Shown in pieces: positions 1 to 63,542 of a stretch of DNA of 64,000 nt. Location of the stretch: the NCBI GenBank assembly GCA_949825065.1, contig OX463849.1:35421199-35485198 (forward strand), given 5' to 3'. The stretch is from Odontocerum albicorne (taxonomy: Eukaryota; Arthropoda; Insecta; Trichoptera; Odontoceridae). The notes beneath the pieces were generated by a model, which saw nothing but the letters and a program-made list of their open reading frames with translations, did no database searches and had not been told where the DNA came from. Position 1 is the first letter of the stretch. The number at the start of each line of letters is the position of its first letter. Made by a program: the position numbers and the translations under genes.

Positions 1-100
1 TAATACAAATTAAGCGTTTTAATTTATTTTAAAATGCTATAGAAATGCGTAGATTGAAAATAATACATGTGGTAAAAATGACAAAATACGGAATGAAGTA

Positions 101-130
101 CAGTACCTGGCGGTAAGTAATACATATCGG
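101..130. repeat. Solo terminal repeat of a TA-flanked MITE
   Basis: CAGTACCTGGCGGTAAGTAA is identical to the left end of the complete 164-bp element at 41659-41822 and follows a TA. No matching right end is visible before 340, so this is a truncated copy. Confidence 0.6.
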
Positions 131-330
131 GCTTAAGAAAGTTACTGTCGCCCATAATCGGCAACTTCAATTCATTTGTGGATGGATGATGCATGTGAGA
201 TCTTAAATATAGATATTTATCTTCATTGTTTTTCAATTCTGTGGGAATATTACTGAGTATTGAAACACTGTATACTCGTATGTAACATATTATATAATAT
301 ATTGAAATGTGAAAATCCGATAATTGTTTA

Positions 331-544
331 TAGTTCGGAAATTCTAGGACGAGTCCTGTGACAGCTCACAAATTTGCCCCAATACAACCTTGTAATGATG
401 TTCAGTAATTTTAATTATTTTATCAACTTTAATATGAGCCTCAATTCTAATAAAAAGAAAGTTATTTAGGTAATTCATTACATAAGGTTATATTGGGGCA
501 AATTTGTGAGCTGTCACAGGACTCATCCTAGAATTTCCGAACTA
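331..544. mobile_element. TA-flanked MITE, family A, copy 1 (214 bp)
   Basis: Inverted arms of about 60 bp start TAGTTCGGAAATTCTAGGA and end TCCTAGAATTTCCGAACTA. TA flanks both ends (329-330, 545-546). The AT-rich centre has no ORF. A second complete copy lies at 4580-4794 and a worn one at 51146-51284. Confidence 0.9.
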
Positions 545-824
545 TAGTCGTATGTGTAGATAATTTAATATAAACATCGTAAAATATTGTCGAAAATTGT
601 TCGAAGATGGGTGTAGTTTTGTCAATATGCATTAAGTTATTATTTTAGCACAGTTCGCTAAGGCTTAAAATTTAAAATTAAAATAAAAGAATCGTGTTTA
701 TTGAATTGGTTTTATTAGATATTTATAAATTTGTAGCGTCGTTATTTTTCACAATTTTCGGAGGTACTTACATATTTTCGAACGATCGATTTTGTCACGG
801 CATTCGTCAAGTTGATGCTGGGTA

Positions 825-1530
825 CTCCCCTACCTCTTGCTGGATCTACCTCTTCCACGTACACCTTACACTTCTGACTTGTATATTCGCTTAGTCATTT
901 TATCATCATTCCTTTTCTCCACATGTCCAAACCATCTTAAAGCTCCTTTCTTCATCTCACTTAATACATCCATCTATTATATCCATTTCTGATGTCTTCA
1001 TTCCGCCTTCTTTCAAACATTGACATTCTACCATTTTTCCTTAGTTCACGCATCTTTACAACATTAATTTTATTCTTATCTTTCTCCCAAGTCCAAGTTT
1101 GACTTCTATACATCAAGGTGAGCACCAGCACACTTTTATGTATTGTTATTTTTACTACTGTTTATATATTGTGCAGTTATTGTATATAACATTAAGTACT
1201 CCAGTTACCTTTTACCCTGTCGCTACCCTTCTTTTAATGTCCCTTTCAACTCGTCCACCACACAAACTTAAGTTCGCTACATTAATTTTCAAACCTTTTA
1301 CTAAATATCCCTTATTTAGCTCACTTAGAATATCCCTTAAATCGCCTTCATTTTCAGAAAGTATAACCATATTATCTACATACAGAAGGCCACATACAAT
1401 TGCTTCACTCATTCTTACACCTCTCCCATCGTCTTTTAAAGCACACATGAATATATTTATGAATTAAACGACCAAAGTGACATCATACATCCTTGCCATA
1501 CCCCTTTCATAATTTGAAACCATGGTGCAA
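825..1530 (-). pseudogene. LINE family X fragment, reverse transcriptase remnant
   Basis: Read on the minus strand, the palm-domain stretch LLYVDNMVILSENEGDL (FADD-type box, here YVDN) is followed by GLKINVA, and a trace of the upstream QGC-type motif lies near 1480-1530. The left part aligns base for base with the fragment at 62290-62900 (shared CCACATGTCCAAACCATCTT). Many frame breaks make it a dead copy. Confidence 0.75.
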
Positions 1531-1631
1531 TATTATTATTTATGATAATATGAGGGCTATCCATAAAATAAATTACATTTATTTATTTATTTTAAAAAAT
1601 CCAATATAATTATATTTTTATTATATCGTTG

Positions 1632-1690
1632 TCGTCATTGCTGGGCCTTGTAGTTGAGGATCCCCTCGCCATTCCAATATCAATTCATTT
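1632..1690 (-). repeat. 3' tip of the zinc-finger LINE
   Basis: The block GAGGATCCCCTCGCCATTCC matches the 3' end of the LINE ORF at 54701-55642, including a GTC/ATC trinucleotide tail. It is a strongly 5'-truncated insertion. Confidence 0.6.
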
Positions 1691-1954
1691 GGAAAACAAA
1701 GCTATGTCGTGGAAATATAGACTCTCTTCTTTTTTCTCCTCTTTAAGTTAGTAAGCCATTGGACACCAGCAAACTCACCGGCTACACCGGTGTACTGGAT
1801 CCGATGGCGCACCTAAAGTGAGACGATCGGAGCTCCCCGACATGCTTATTTCCCCCTTTTTCTGAAAGAATAGATATAACAGAAGTCATAGGTATCCTTA
1901 TATCCCCAAATACAATGTGGAAAAAATGCCTGTCATTCGAGGGAAGTAGCACAG

Positions 1955-2003
1955 TGTAGGGTTCGAGCCAGCGACTTTCCGCACTGAAGTCCAGCGCGTT
2001 ACC
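1955..2003 (-). repeat. tRNA-like SINE head or tRNA pseudogene
   Basis: On the minus strand a box-A-like GAGTCGGTAACGCGCTGGA and a box-B-like GGCTCGAACCC are spaced as in a tRNA, but there is no closing acceptor stem. The head differs from the main SINE family of the window. It abuts a mariner fragment. Confidence 0.45.
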
Positions 2004-2200
2004 GACTCCTCTTCTGTCCCAAAAAACAGTTGCCATAACTTTTCACATAGAAAAAGTTTGCCCCTTCATGTTTTTGGTGAGTGAGTATGGCCCCACTTCA
2101 TTGATAGATTTTTTTACTCTACATTTACGTATGACACCCATGTTTCATCACCTGTAGCAAAATTTTATCCGAAAAAAGCATCACCGATTGTTTTGGCTTG
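2003..2200 (-). pseudogene. Mariner transposase fragment
   Basis: Minus-strand reading gives ATGDETWVSYVNVE, the block with the first catalytic Asp, then HTHSPKT, then MATVFWDRRGV after a frame change. These are successive mariner transposase motifs. Two stops and a frameshift make it a relic, and both ends are missing. Confidence 0.75.
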
Positions 2201-2364
2201 TTTAATTATTCAAATCTGTAAATTAATTTTTAAGAAAATTAAATTACACAATCTTAAATTATAATATTTTTTCTATAATAAGATATAATTGATTGTAATA
2301 TTTTATTCAAATTTATTATTACATCAATTTTTATTATTTATTATTATTATTATTATTTATTATT

Positions 2365-3233
2365 ATTACACATGACAAGAAATATACACAATTTGAGAAA
2401 AAACAACAGGTAATTTGATTTGGACGTATAATTTTAATGGATCTGGGTTTGTTGCCTTTCATTTGTCGTATCCCCAGTAAACTAGGCTTTTGCCTGTATC
2501 TCACTGAGGATATTTAGCATGAAAAAATAAATCGATACTTCTTTCCGATTTTTGATAACACTAAAAAACCCCGTTGCACGCTCTCATCAACCTGACAAAC
2601 AGTGACACTCAACTACAACTGGAAACATCTTGCGAAACTCAACTCCTCACACATTATCACTCCAGAAAGACCAAAAATATTCATCCCACAATATACCGCA
2701 CACAATCATAAGAATAAAAATCAGAACAAATTCAAAACAAAAAAAAAAGAAGAAAAAAAGAAAAACACACAGAAACACAAATACAAAAACATCCAAAATT
2801 AAAATAACAAGAAGAGACAGACCCACACTCACGAGCTCACATAAATCCTTTCTACTCGTCATTCATCCCGAAAGCCCAAGTACTCAAAATCCTGTCGCAA
2901 TAACAACCACGCTCCGATCGACTGTCTAAATGGTTTTCCTACCTTTACTCTTATTGAAGTCGGCACGCCATTGTACGTCATGGGAGCCAAATAAGCATAT
3001 TGCCTTTGGGCAAAAGAGGTTTTAACTCTAGGGATGGTGAACATTTCATTAGTTGCCATGCGTGTCATGTGTGTCTGCTGAGTTTGCATCTTCCCCTCCT
3101 CTCGATGGTAGTGCCAGAGAATGGATTTGAGATGTAAATTGGCTATGTTCAGGACCTGATACTCTCTAAAAAGCTCCGCCGTGGGATACCGAGCAGGAAG
3201 TTTATTGATTATTTTCACAATCAACTTTTGGGA
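2365..3233 (-). pseudogene. LINE fragment: RT C-terminus plus 3' UTR
   Basis: The ORF ending at 2859 encodes the typical LINE ORF2 tail: PTAELFREYQVLNI, HMTRMATNEMFTIPR, YAYLAPMTYNGVPTSIR. The 3' UTR runs left to a conserved end (CCCCAGTAAACTAGGCTTT) and an (ATT)n-type tail near 2335-2366. The same end recurs at 21400-21560 (plus) and 39903-40300 (minus). It is truncated at its 5' side. Confidence 0.75.
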
Positions 3234-3239
3234 AACCTG

Positions 3240-4100
3240 TAATATGTGTTAGGATTATACTTATATTTTAATTTAATCCTTTAATGTAAATACTGTGATG
3301 TCCCAACTTTGATGTATGGGAGTGAAATGTTGATGTGCAAGATATAATGGTGAAAAATTATTAGCATTTTAAACAGTTAAAACAATGGTACAAATAAAAT
3401 GTGATTTTAGATAAGGATAGAAATAAAAGAGTTATTAATAAACATTGTTATCTTATATTATTGTGATAATGGATACATACATTGATTGTGGCATGAAAAT
3501 AATGACAAGATGATCATTACAGATATATAAAAGTTGATACAGATCAAATTACAAAAGTTTGATAGTCACGTTTTCTCCTTTGGAAATTATTTCAGTATGC
3601 AGAAAAATATCCACAAGCTGTTTTCTTGCATAATTTTTTTATTACATCTCAAGTATTTTTAAACCTCTTAAGATGTTTTAATTGTATTATATCTTGGAAA
3701 GCATTATAATATGGTTTCATGATATAGTTATCCCTCCATTAGAAAGATTTCCATTTATACAAATTCTCTTTAATGCATATTATTCTGTTTGGAACTAGAG
3801 AATGGAAATGGACAACCAAACAGCAGACTCGAGATAGATTATTTATGTTGAATGTTGGAGAGTTTTATAGAGTTGGTGAAAGTTATAACGCTGCCATCTA
3901 TGAAAAGTTGGCAAAAGTAATATGTCAACACTGCCATCTATGGAATGTAAGTGTATCAATAGTGTCATCGACATGTGTAAATAATGTACCATATTTTGTT
4001 ATAATTAATTTGATTGCTGAATGCTAATGTATCTTTATACCCCTGTAAACTAACTGGAACTAAATGCCGAAACTTACAAAATTATAAATGTTTTTATAAA
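3240..4100. other. AT-rich stretch without recognised gene
   Basis: Only short non-conserved frames occur. A 13-base block CTGCCATCTATGA/G appears twice (3891-3905, 3931-3943). Nothing else is recognised. Confidence 0.5.
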
Positions 4101-4462
4101 ACTCGAACACGTTCACTGTTGAACACACAATATCACGTGTGGTGACACTAGGGAACAACCAAGCAATATAGCGTGGTCAGCTCCAGTAACTTGATATGAG
4201 CCAGTAAGGTGCCAGAATGGCCCACGTCACATAGGGAAGTGTGACTTTAGTTTGTGATGTAACAACTCTCGATGAAATTTGATAGCCATATTTGCTAACC
4301 ATATAATATTTGCTATATCTATAATGGTTTTTTGTCTATTTTTTATTATTTTAAAGGGTGTATTCATTACACGTGACCGATCGTGGTTTTTTAGTAAATC
4401 ATAGGTATTTCTAATTTTCATTATCTATAAATAAAATAACAGCCAATACAGACACTAATAGG

Positions 4463-4576
4463 CAGTGCTTTTTTTGCGGTGGAGCGGCGCTCCACTACCT
4501 TTTTTACGGTATACAAAAAGCTTGACAAGAAGTGAGCTCTGACACCTTTTTTTTTTTTTTTAAAAAAAAAGCACTG
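4463..4576. mobile_element. hAT-type MITE (114 bp)
   Basis: The ends are CAGTGCTTTTTTT and its inverse, the CAGNG-type hAT terminus. The 8-bp target duplication is CTAATAGG on the left (4455-4462). On the right it is GTAATAGG, once the MITE that split it (4580-4794 plus one TA) is removed. Confidence 0.8.
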
Positions 4577-4579
4577 GTA

Positions 4580-4794
4580 TAGTTCAGAAATTCTAGGATG
4601 AGTCCTGTGACAGCTCACAAATTTGCCCCAATACAACCTTGTAACGATGTTCAGTAACTTTAATTATTTTATAAACTTTATTATAAGCGTTAATTCTAAT
4701 AAATAGCAAGTTATTTAGGTAAATACATTACATAAGGTTGTATTGGGGCAAATTTCTGAGCTGTCACAGGACTCATCTTAGAATTTCCGAACTA
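4580..4794. mobile_element. TA-flanked MITE, family A, copy 2 (215 bp)
   Basis: It has the same ends and length as 331-544, with TA at 4578-4579 and 4795-4796. It inserted into the right-hand 8-bp target duplication of the neighbouring hAT MITE and is therefore the younger insertion. Confidence 0.9.
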
Positions 4795-5012
4795 TAATAG
4801 GTAAAATAACATTTTGACCATGGAGGTACTTTGCTATTAGTTCGACAGTGAACGTGTTGAACACTATTGTTTATTTATTTACCTAAGCATTATACACAAT
4901 TTTTTTTAAACAAATCAATAAGTATTATGAATATAGATAGACACATGGTCAGCATTTATTGTCATAAGATATTTAGAACCATAGAGTTTTATATCAATTG
5001 TGAAATGGTCAA

Positions 5013-5087
5013 CAGTTCAACATATCCACTCAAATGTAACTCATGAGTTCAACATATCCACTCAAATGTATCTCATGAGTTCAACAA
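5013..5087. repeat. 36-bp tandem duplication
   Basis: Two copies of a unit beginning GTTCAACATATCCACTCAAA and ending CTCATGA lie head to tail with one difference. Confidence 0.8.
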
Positions 5088-5393
5088 AAGTTCTGTAAAG
5101 AATATCTCTGACGACCTAATCGAGTCAGGTGATGAGAATAGACAATGTTATAAATTAAGTCTGAACAATACAAGAATATGAAAGTCAAATTGTGTTGAAA
5201 GCAATTGGGGATTATTTTATACAGGTAATAATATTTGCTGGAAAACTTACACCCTCATTGGCTTGCTTCAAAAAGCTACATAAAAACATTATATCTCTTT
5301 TTGATGGTATAGTGTATCTTTTTCTATTCACCATTCTATTTTATTTTCCTTATCTCTCAACTCTCCTAGGTATTAAAAAATATTTTATAATTG

Positions 5394-5602
5394 GTTTTAT
5401 CAAACACGGTTTATTCCGCTTTTTGTAACAGTATAACCCTACCGATTTCAAGGCTTTCACCTCATCATCAGGAGAGCACAAGTCCGTACCAGTTCAAACA
5501 GAATTCAGTCTTCTTTGTGCTCCCCTGATGATGAGGTGAAAGTCTTGAAACCGGTAGGGTTATACCGTTACAAAAAATGGAATTAACAGTGTTTAATAAA
5601 AC
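5394..5602. mobile_element. Hairpin MITE, family B, copy 1
   Basis: Arms of about 90 bp pair over most of the element. They contain TTCACCTCATCATCAGG and its inverse around a short centre. A related copy is at 55655-55800. No coding capacity. Confidence 0.8.
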
Positions 5603-5763
5603 AAATGACAATGTCTTTAAACCTCCACAATGTTAATGCCTTATCTATAAATAATATATTAAATAATGTTTTGTATGTTTTCTTTTCATTTCCTTATTCT
5701 GTACTTCTAATTTGTAATTTTATTTTTAATAACTTTGTAATCTCTCAATCAACAATTTGCACA

Positions 5764-5850
5764 TGTGTAACGACTGTCTGGTAGGTTTAAACATATTGCA
5801 GTAGAGCAATAAGCCTGCCGATTAGATCTTTATACAATGAAGTGCAAAAT
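5764..5850 (+). repeat. SINE 3' part
   Basis: The tail motif GCAATAAGCCTGCC preceded by a small hairpin matches the 3' half of the tRNA-derived SINEs at 48879-49100 and 42705-42865. The tRNA head is not clear here. Confidence 0.55.
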
Positions 5851-6850
5851 AAATTTTTTAAATATCAGGCCGGCTATGCTCAAAATGCATTTTGCCAGAC
5901 TACTTGTGCTGTTCAGAGAAGTATTACATTGTCTGTATTTATAGCTTGACGCCATTAGTTTTTCAATGGTACGCTTAACATACATTGTGAGGTTTATCCT
6001 CATAACCAATAATATAAGACAATTTAAAGGAAAAATATTCCATTGATTTCTCAGATCTTTCCTTATAAAAATAAAATATAACTGACAGTTGTTTAAAAAT
6101 TGTAATGCCTTCTATAGGAAAAGGTGTCCAATGAAAGATATCAAAATGCAGGGTAATTAAATTTTTTTTTTAAATATAAAATAAAGACTACTTCATCTCA
6201 AGGCCTACCTAGTGTAGTGGCTTTCCCCTCAATATAATAGTGAGGTGAGTGAAATAATCTGTTAATAAATTTTACTATACCAGCCCTGGACAAATTATGG
6301 TCTGCCTTGTATTTTAATGTGGCCTGCAAGCTATAACTTATTTAAATTAACTATTTATAACCTGCATCTACCGAAAAATTATATTTTTTAGCCCCGAGTC
6401 ACATTATAAAAGTACGGATTTTGTTACTTGTGTAGTCGTGTGTGATGCACAGACATTATCACAAATTTGTATCTACATAAGTTGTACTCGCCAATACACT
6501 ATCACTCTAACCTCCGCGTTCACACATTTTATTTATTTTGGCTATATAATTTTCTCTTTTATTATAATAAATTCTAAATATTTTTTTTTTATTATTTGGC
6601 GGATTTAAATTATCAATGAAGCCAGTAAAAATATATTTGCCCAGGCCAGCACATACCCCTCCACTACTTTATAAAAATAACTTATAATAGAAATTATGAA
6701 TGAACAAACAAAAAGTAATTGTCATAAAAGAGAAAACTTCATTTTTTTTATTTTCTCATGTTGGAAAAAGAATCCACACAGTAGAAATGTTGCAATTAGT
6801 CGAATGTTAATCTTCAAATTACACTCTAGACCATTTCACAGTTCAATATA
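5850..6850. other. AT-rich intergenic sequence
   Basis: No gene, hairpin element or conserved protein fragment was recognised here. Confidence 0.4.
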
Positions 6851-6855
6851 ATACA

Positions 6856-7425
6856 CAGTAAACACTCCATTTATGTGAATTCACTTTAAAGTGTTTTATT
6901 CTATTTGAAATGATTAATAGTGACATATTAAGTATTAATTTGATTTATGAATCAAAAAAAATATTTTTTGCTAATGGTAACATATTATTGTATTTTCTTG
7001 ACTATCAAAATCACATGACTACGGGGGTTCCCACATTTAACTTATTCTCTTTATTTACTAAATTCACATTTTATCAAATTGTGAATTTTATTAGTCTTTT
7101 TTTACTAAATAAGAATAGAACCTCTGGAAATGTGTAAAGATCTCATTGAATATTTTACATACCATTGAATGGCTCAATTTATGTGCATTAATGCACTATT
7201 TGCCCGAAGGAATTACCAAGATAAATGAAATGTTTACTGCATTTATTTTTAAACTTTCTTATATATTTTCATTTGCAGCATTTACGTAACATTGAATGGC
7301 TCAATTTATGTGCATTAATGCACTATTTGCCCGAAGGAATTACCAAGATAAATGAAATGTTTACTGCATTTATTTTTAAACTTTCTTATATATTTTCATT
7401 TGCAGCATTTACCATGCGTACATAA
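6856..7425. mobile_element. Probable relative of the TA MITE at 9123-9568
   Basis: The left end CAGTAAACACTCCATTTATG and the following block with ATAGTGAC resemble 9123-9230. A block near 7190-7220 resembles the inverse of the other end. It contains the 127-bp duplication below. Boundaries are uncertain. Confidence 0.4.
7163..7412. repeat. 127-bp tandem duplication
   Basis: Copies start CATTGAATGGCTCAATTTAT at 7163 and 7290 and are almost identical, so the duplication is recent. Part of the second copy reads as an open frame, but nothing suggests that it is coding. Confidence 0.9.
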
Positions 7426-7429
7426 AAAT

Positions 7430-9120
7430 TATTTTCAAACAAATGTGCATATTAGAACACATCAAAAAATACAACATTAAACACGTAATAACCTTATATT
7501 TTATGCTTCAAATTTGGCACATTTTACATAAAATCCGAATATTTTTTTTAATATAATACTTTTTAAATTTCCTTGTCAGTTTTAATGAATCAAAGTTTGC
7601 ACGATTAATCGAATACAAAGAAAAAACCAATTAAGTTTCACTTTTTTTTCTCCATTTATAAACACGTCGATAACATGGATAAATGTCCAAATAAAAAAGT
7701 GATATAAGTGGTAAATAATAAAAAATATCTAACTGCTGATAAAAATAGGTACATATATCCTACTTTGATATATTCGAATATTTCAGTTATATTGTTCTAG
7801 TATTCTTTTTTTTTTTTAGTGAAATAGGTAGAGCCATTATGATAATATGCATAAAATAAAAACAAAATAACAAAAAGTTAACTTGTTGAAGATATTAATA
7901 AATTGGGCCTCTTTTATTCTTTGCTGTTTTATAGCTACGTGTAATTGAGTTTTGCCACCAGAGCCAAGATCCAGAGCAGGCCAACCTCCCCATGTCATAT
8001 CTGAAAAATTTCATGTGCCAATTTTTACCAAATTTTGGTTGATGATTGTACACTACCTGCTAAGTAACACGGTAAAAGTAGCAAACTTAGTTCAAAAGAA
8101 GGTGCAAATATTTGTGTAGCACGCTACTTAAGATTGAAAGTAGTTGTAGCAGTTTTAACAAACAACTCGTGACTATTAGATATTCACTCTCTCCATGCAG
8201 AAGTTGAGGATCTTGCGTGTTCAATTTAAGATTTCAAATAGCGCATGTGTCATAAGCATATTATCATTTTCAGAATTTTTATAATGTGAATATATTTTAA
8301 TTTTAAACTTTATTAAATCTTTTACAATTATTAAAGTCAACTTTATCAAAGATTTCTCGACAATTTTTTTTTTTACATTTTAATTTTAAATAACTCGAGA
8401 GTGGAATAAATGTTTGTAATAAGGATGTCAGAAACCAAATTTCTCTTATAAAATTAATTATCAAGATCAGTCCTGAAGAAATATCAGTAGGTTATCTCAA
8501 ACGGAGTTGGAAGAAGAGGGTGGATCAGTTAGAGGATAGGCTGGGACTGGACTGTGGTGGCATAAAAGGTGGATATATGAGGATATATGCTAGCAATAAA
8601 ACCCGAAAGGAAAATTAAAAGAACATAGTAATGATGATGAAGTATGTATATAAATGTTAAAAAGAACTCTGTACATTAATATTTTTTAAATTTATATTAT
8701 TCGTTCACTTTTCAGATATTATGCAAAAATAAACTTATTTTATATCTCACAATCAAATAATTAATTGTCTGGTGTTTGACAGTAAAAAAACATGACTTTT
8801 CAAAAGTTCACATCAAAAGGGCCTCAATTTTAATATTTATTCACAAAAGAAAATCATGTCATTATACACAATACTAACACAAAATATTGATTCTTTTGGA
8901 AAGTTAAATGATTAATAAAATATTCAATCAAATATTTTTTATGCACCAAATAAAGACTAATATACCAGAAATTATTTAAAGCTTAAATTAAAGTTTTATT
9001 GAATCTCAAATTTTTTATAAAATAACATTTTGAAAATGATTTACTAATTAATTACAAAATAGCTGCACATTTTAATTGAATTTAATTCTAAAAAATAAAT
9101 TTAGATATACAATTTTAAAA
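7430..9120. other. AT-rich intergenic stretch
   Basis: Low complexity with many poly-A/T runs. At 8490-8640 a GATGATGA-tailed stretch vaguely resembles a LINE 3' end, but I cannot support it. No gene seen. Confidence 0.4.
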
Positions 9121-9122
9121 TA

Positions 9123-9568
9123 CAGTAATCCCACCATTTACACTAATTCACTTTTAGTCAGATAGATAATCCTGTTTGAAATTTTAGTATCAATGCATAA
9201 TAGTGACGTGAATTAAGTAATAGTTTGGCTTCTTAATCAATATTTTTATATACAACTTTTAGTGACAACAGTAATAAATGAAGATTCATCAATTCAATTC
9301 AGTGATTTAGAATAGGTATAACTAATTGCAATAGAACATAGAATTTTTTCTTTGTATAAATAAGTTGAATATGTTATATATCCAAACATGTATTTTACTA
9401 TTTGTCAGTGACCATTGCCATTCACACAGACTTATTAAAAATATAACTCGAGCTTTTTTTTAATTAACTAAAGGTCATCCATTTTAGTATTTGATGGTTC
9501 CATTTACAATTTTCATTTAAGCATTGTTTTCTCGGAACCAATTACCCGTGTAAATTGAGAGATTACTG
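9123..9568. mobile_element. TA-flanked MITE (446 bp)
   Basis: The left end CAGTAATCCCACCATTTACA and the inverse of the right end, CAGTAATCTCTCAATTTACA, agree at 16 of 20 positions. TA lies at 9121-9122 and 9569-9570, a Tc1/mariner/pogo type of target. No coding capacity. Confidence 0.75.
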
Positions 9569-9569
9569 T

Positions 9570-11290
9570 AATGTACATAATTCCTAATAAGAGTAATTTA
9601 TTAAATTTTTACATAATTCAATCACGATTGTTCAACATATATTTTCAACATAATTTAAAACAAATATCTTTTTGTAAAATCAAAAAGAAAAAATATAATT
9701 CAATATGTAATTTGTATGTTCTTAAAATGAACATAAAATAAAATATAATTAATGAAAAATTAAAATAAGTTGAAAATAAAGTAAAATATATAAAGAAAAG
9801 AAAAAACAAAGAATTAATTAAGTAACAAAGTTTACTTATTGTGCCATTAAAACATCTCTTAAAAAAATATTAAAACAATTATATTCTAAACATCACATAA
9901 ACAGGAAAAGCGGGAAGATAATATGCGATCCACTCAAATAAAGATAATATATTTAATTAGGAACTATTATAAAAATACAATCATTACCAAACTTTTTTAA
10001 AAATTGTAAAAGAAAAATTCTCTGAAAAAAATATTTTTAATTTCGTATCGTAAAAATTTTGTTCTAGCAAATTATGAAATGATAAAAACAAGGATACGAA
10101 ATTCTTTATTTTATATGATATCAAATAAAATAATTTATATCAAGTTGTTGATTGTTTTATTATCGATTTCTCAAAAGTTTTATTTCCTTGCCTTATTCTA
10201 AACTAACATGAATTTAACTTTATCATCTCCATCAGCGAGTGCTGTTTGATAATTAAGATATATGGAAGCACAATTAATAAAACGCTCTTAATGTAATTTT
10301 ATTTCATTTTTCCAAAGAGCAAATTTCAGATCAGAATGGGAGCCATGTTTGCTCATAATAGGCCAAAAAAGTTCAAATGGATGTTTCAACCAAAATTTTG
10401 GAGTATTTGAAGAGAAACCAGAAGTAACCACTACTAAACATCTGAGACGAAACAACGGTCAAAACAGTGAACACATATGGATGAATCAACGCCGAAGAAT
10501 GCAAAGCTTTTCAGGGAGAGGCACTAAGCATACTGTTTTCTTAGTTAATGAAAATGTTTCCTAAAAAAAAAACAAAGAATATTTTAAAATAACAAATATT
10601 TTCGGTATTACTTTTTTTTTATTTATCTTCATTATCAGACAGCCCTCGTATCATAGAAGTGAATTTTCAATGACTGCTTCAAAATGGGAGCTTTTACAAC
10701 AATGATGCATTGTGCTGCGTTTTCAATGATCAATTATGTATAAAATCTTAATAATTTGGAACGAGACATTTAGAAAAATTAATCAAAAAGATTATTTTTT
10801 CATTTATTGGATGATAAAATACATTTCGTCTAGTTTTATTTTTAAGACCGCTCAGTTTTGCTCTATGAGCACCTACATAACAAAACTAATGGAACGATAT
10901 GAAGTATTTTATGGTTTCCAATAAATTTAAAAAAAAATCAAAATTTAGTCTTTATGGAATACAAAATGTAAATCAAACTTGGCTAACTCCATCTGGGGTA
11001 AAATTGATGTATCTCCATAGCCACTTATTAAATCCATTTTTGTTTTAAGGAACCCTTAAATTATTGATATCTCTTCTTCTTTCATATGGTACTCGTCCAT
11101 ATAACCAAACTGACACATCGGGCATATTGAACAGCATGATTGAGACGATGTCTTTGGAAGCAGAAATCAAACCACTGGAATAGCATATCACCACACGTGT
11201 TATTTAAACTACCCCACAATTAAAGAAATAATAAAACTCGCATATGTCTAGCTAGTGTGAACATTATGACAAGAATGGTGACCGATTTTT
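9570..11290. other. AT-rich sequence downstream of STK40
   Basis: No gene recognised. A 71-codon frame at 10349-10564 has no recognisable motif. The STK40 3' UTR probably reaches into the right part, but no poly(A) signal could be chosen with confidence. Confidence 0.4.
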
Positions 11291-11370
11291 AATTAGGTAC
11301 CATTGGGAATCGAACCTAAAAATCTAAGGCGAAAGTCAGGCATCTTGCTAACTAGGCAACAGAGATTATC
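11290..11370 (-). repeat. tRNA-derived SINE head
   Basis: On the minus strand GCCTAGTTAGCAAGATGCC (box A) and GGTTCGATTCCCA (box B) match the SINE head seen at 42705-42865. The tail is missing. Confidence 0.6.
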
Positions 11371-11865
11371 AAGGATTTTATTAATTAATATTTTTTTCTC
11401 TGTATCTGATATTAAAAAGTTTGATTTAGAGGGAGAAATCCACGTTCATTCATACCGACTCGTTTGACCACAAAATATACCATTCAGAGATGGGGACACA
11501 CACGATTGACCACATATATTAAAAGAATGAGAAGTTCAACTACAAGAACGATGAAATCCATCTAATGTAGTTGCAGGCATCATCACCCTAACTAAAATAC
11601 GTAGATCTTGATAAGTTTTAAAAAAATATATTGAAACACATTTCTTTATGGTAAACATGATCTAAAATTATTGCATTTTCCTTCAAATTTTTTAGTCAAT
11701 TTTAATTATATAATATGACATTGACCATGAACTTTTATAATGAGTGGCCTTAAAAAAACAATGAAAATTTCTAATAAAAAATTGTCAAACTGTAAAATTA
11801 CTATTGCTGTACAAAAATTACATTATAATGGTTCCCAATAAGAAGTTATATTCTTCCAAATAGAC

Positions 11866-63542
<51,677 letters not shown>

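Larger units (their letters stand above)
4108..4856. mobile_element. Decayed TTAA-type (piggyBac-like) element carrying two nested insertions
   Basis: The termini CACGTTCACTGTTGAAC (4108-4124) and GTTCGACAGTGAACGTG (4840-4856) are inverted repeats with one mismatch. The flanks are CGAA and TTGA, plausible worn TTAA sites. A hAT-type MITE (4463-4576) and MITE family A (4580-4794) sit inside. Without them the element would be about 415 bp. Confidence 0.55.

Noticed and set aside
24..236. Coding exon on the minus strand
   Set aside because: The frame runs across a MITE terminus and shows no motif, codon bias or splice context.
3773..4027. 84-codon plus-strand gene
   Set aside because: No motif and no neighbours; contains a short repeated block that suggests decayed repeat sequence.
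10349..10564. Small gene downstream of STK40
   Set aside because: 71 codons without recognised motif in AT-rich sequence; no splice or homology support.
11377..11382. Poly(A) signal of STK40 (AATAAA on the minus strand)
   Set aside because: The hexamer exists but is frequent by chance in AT-rich DNA, and no downstream GT-rich element or transcript evidence distinguishes it.
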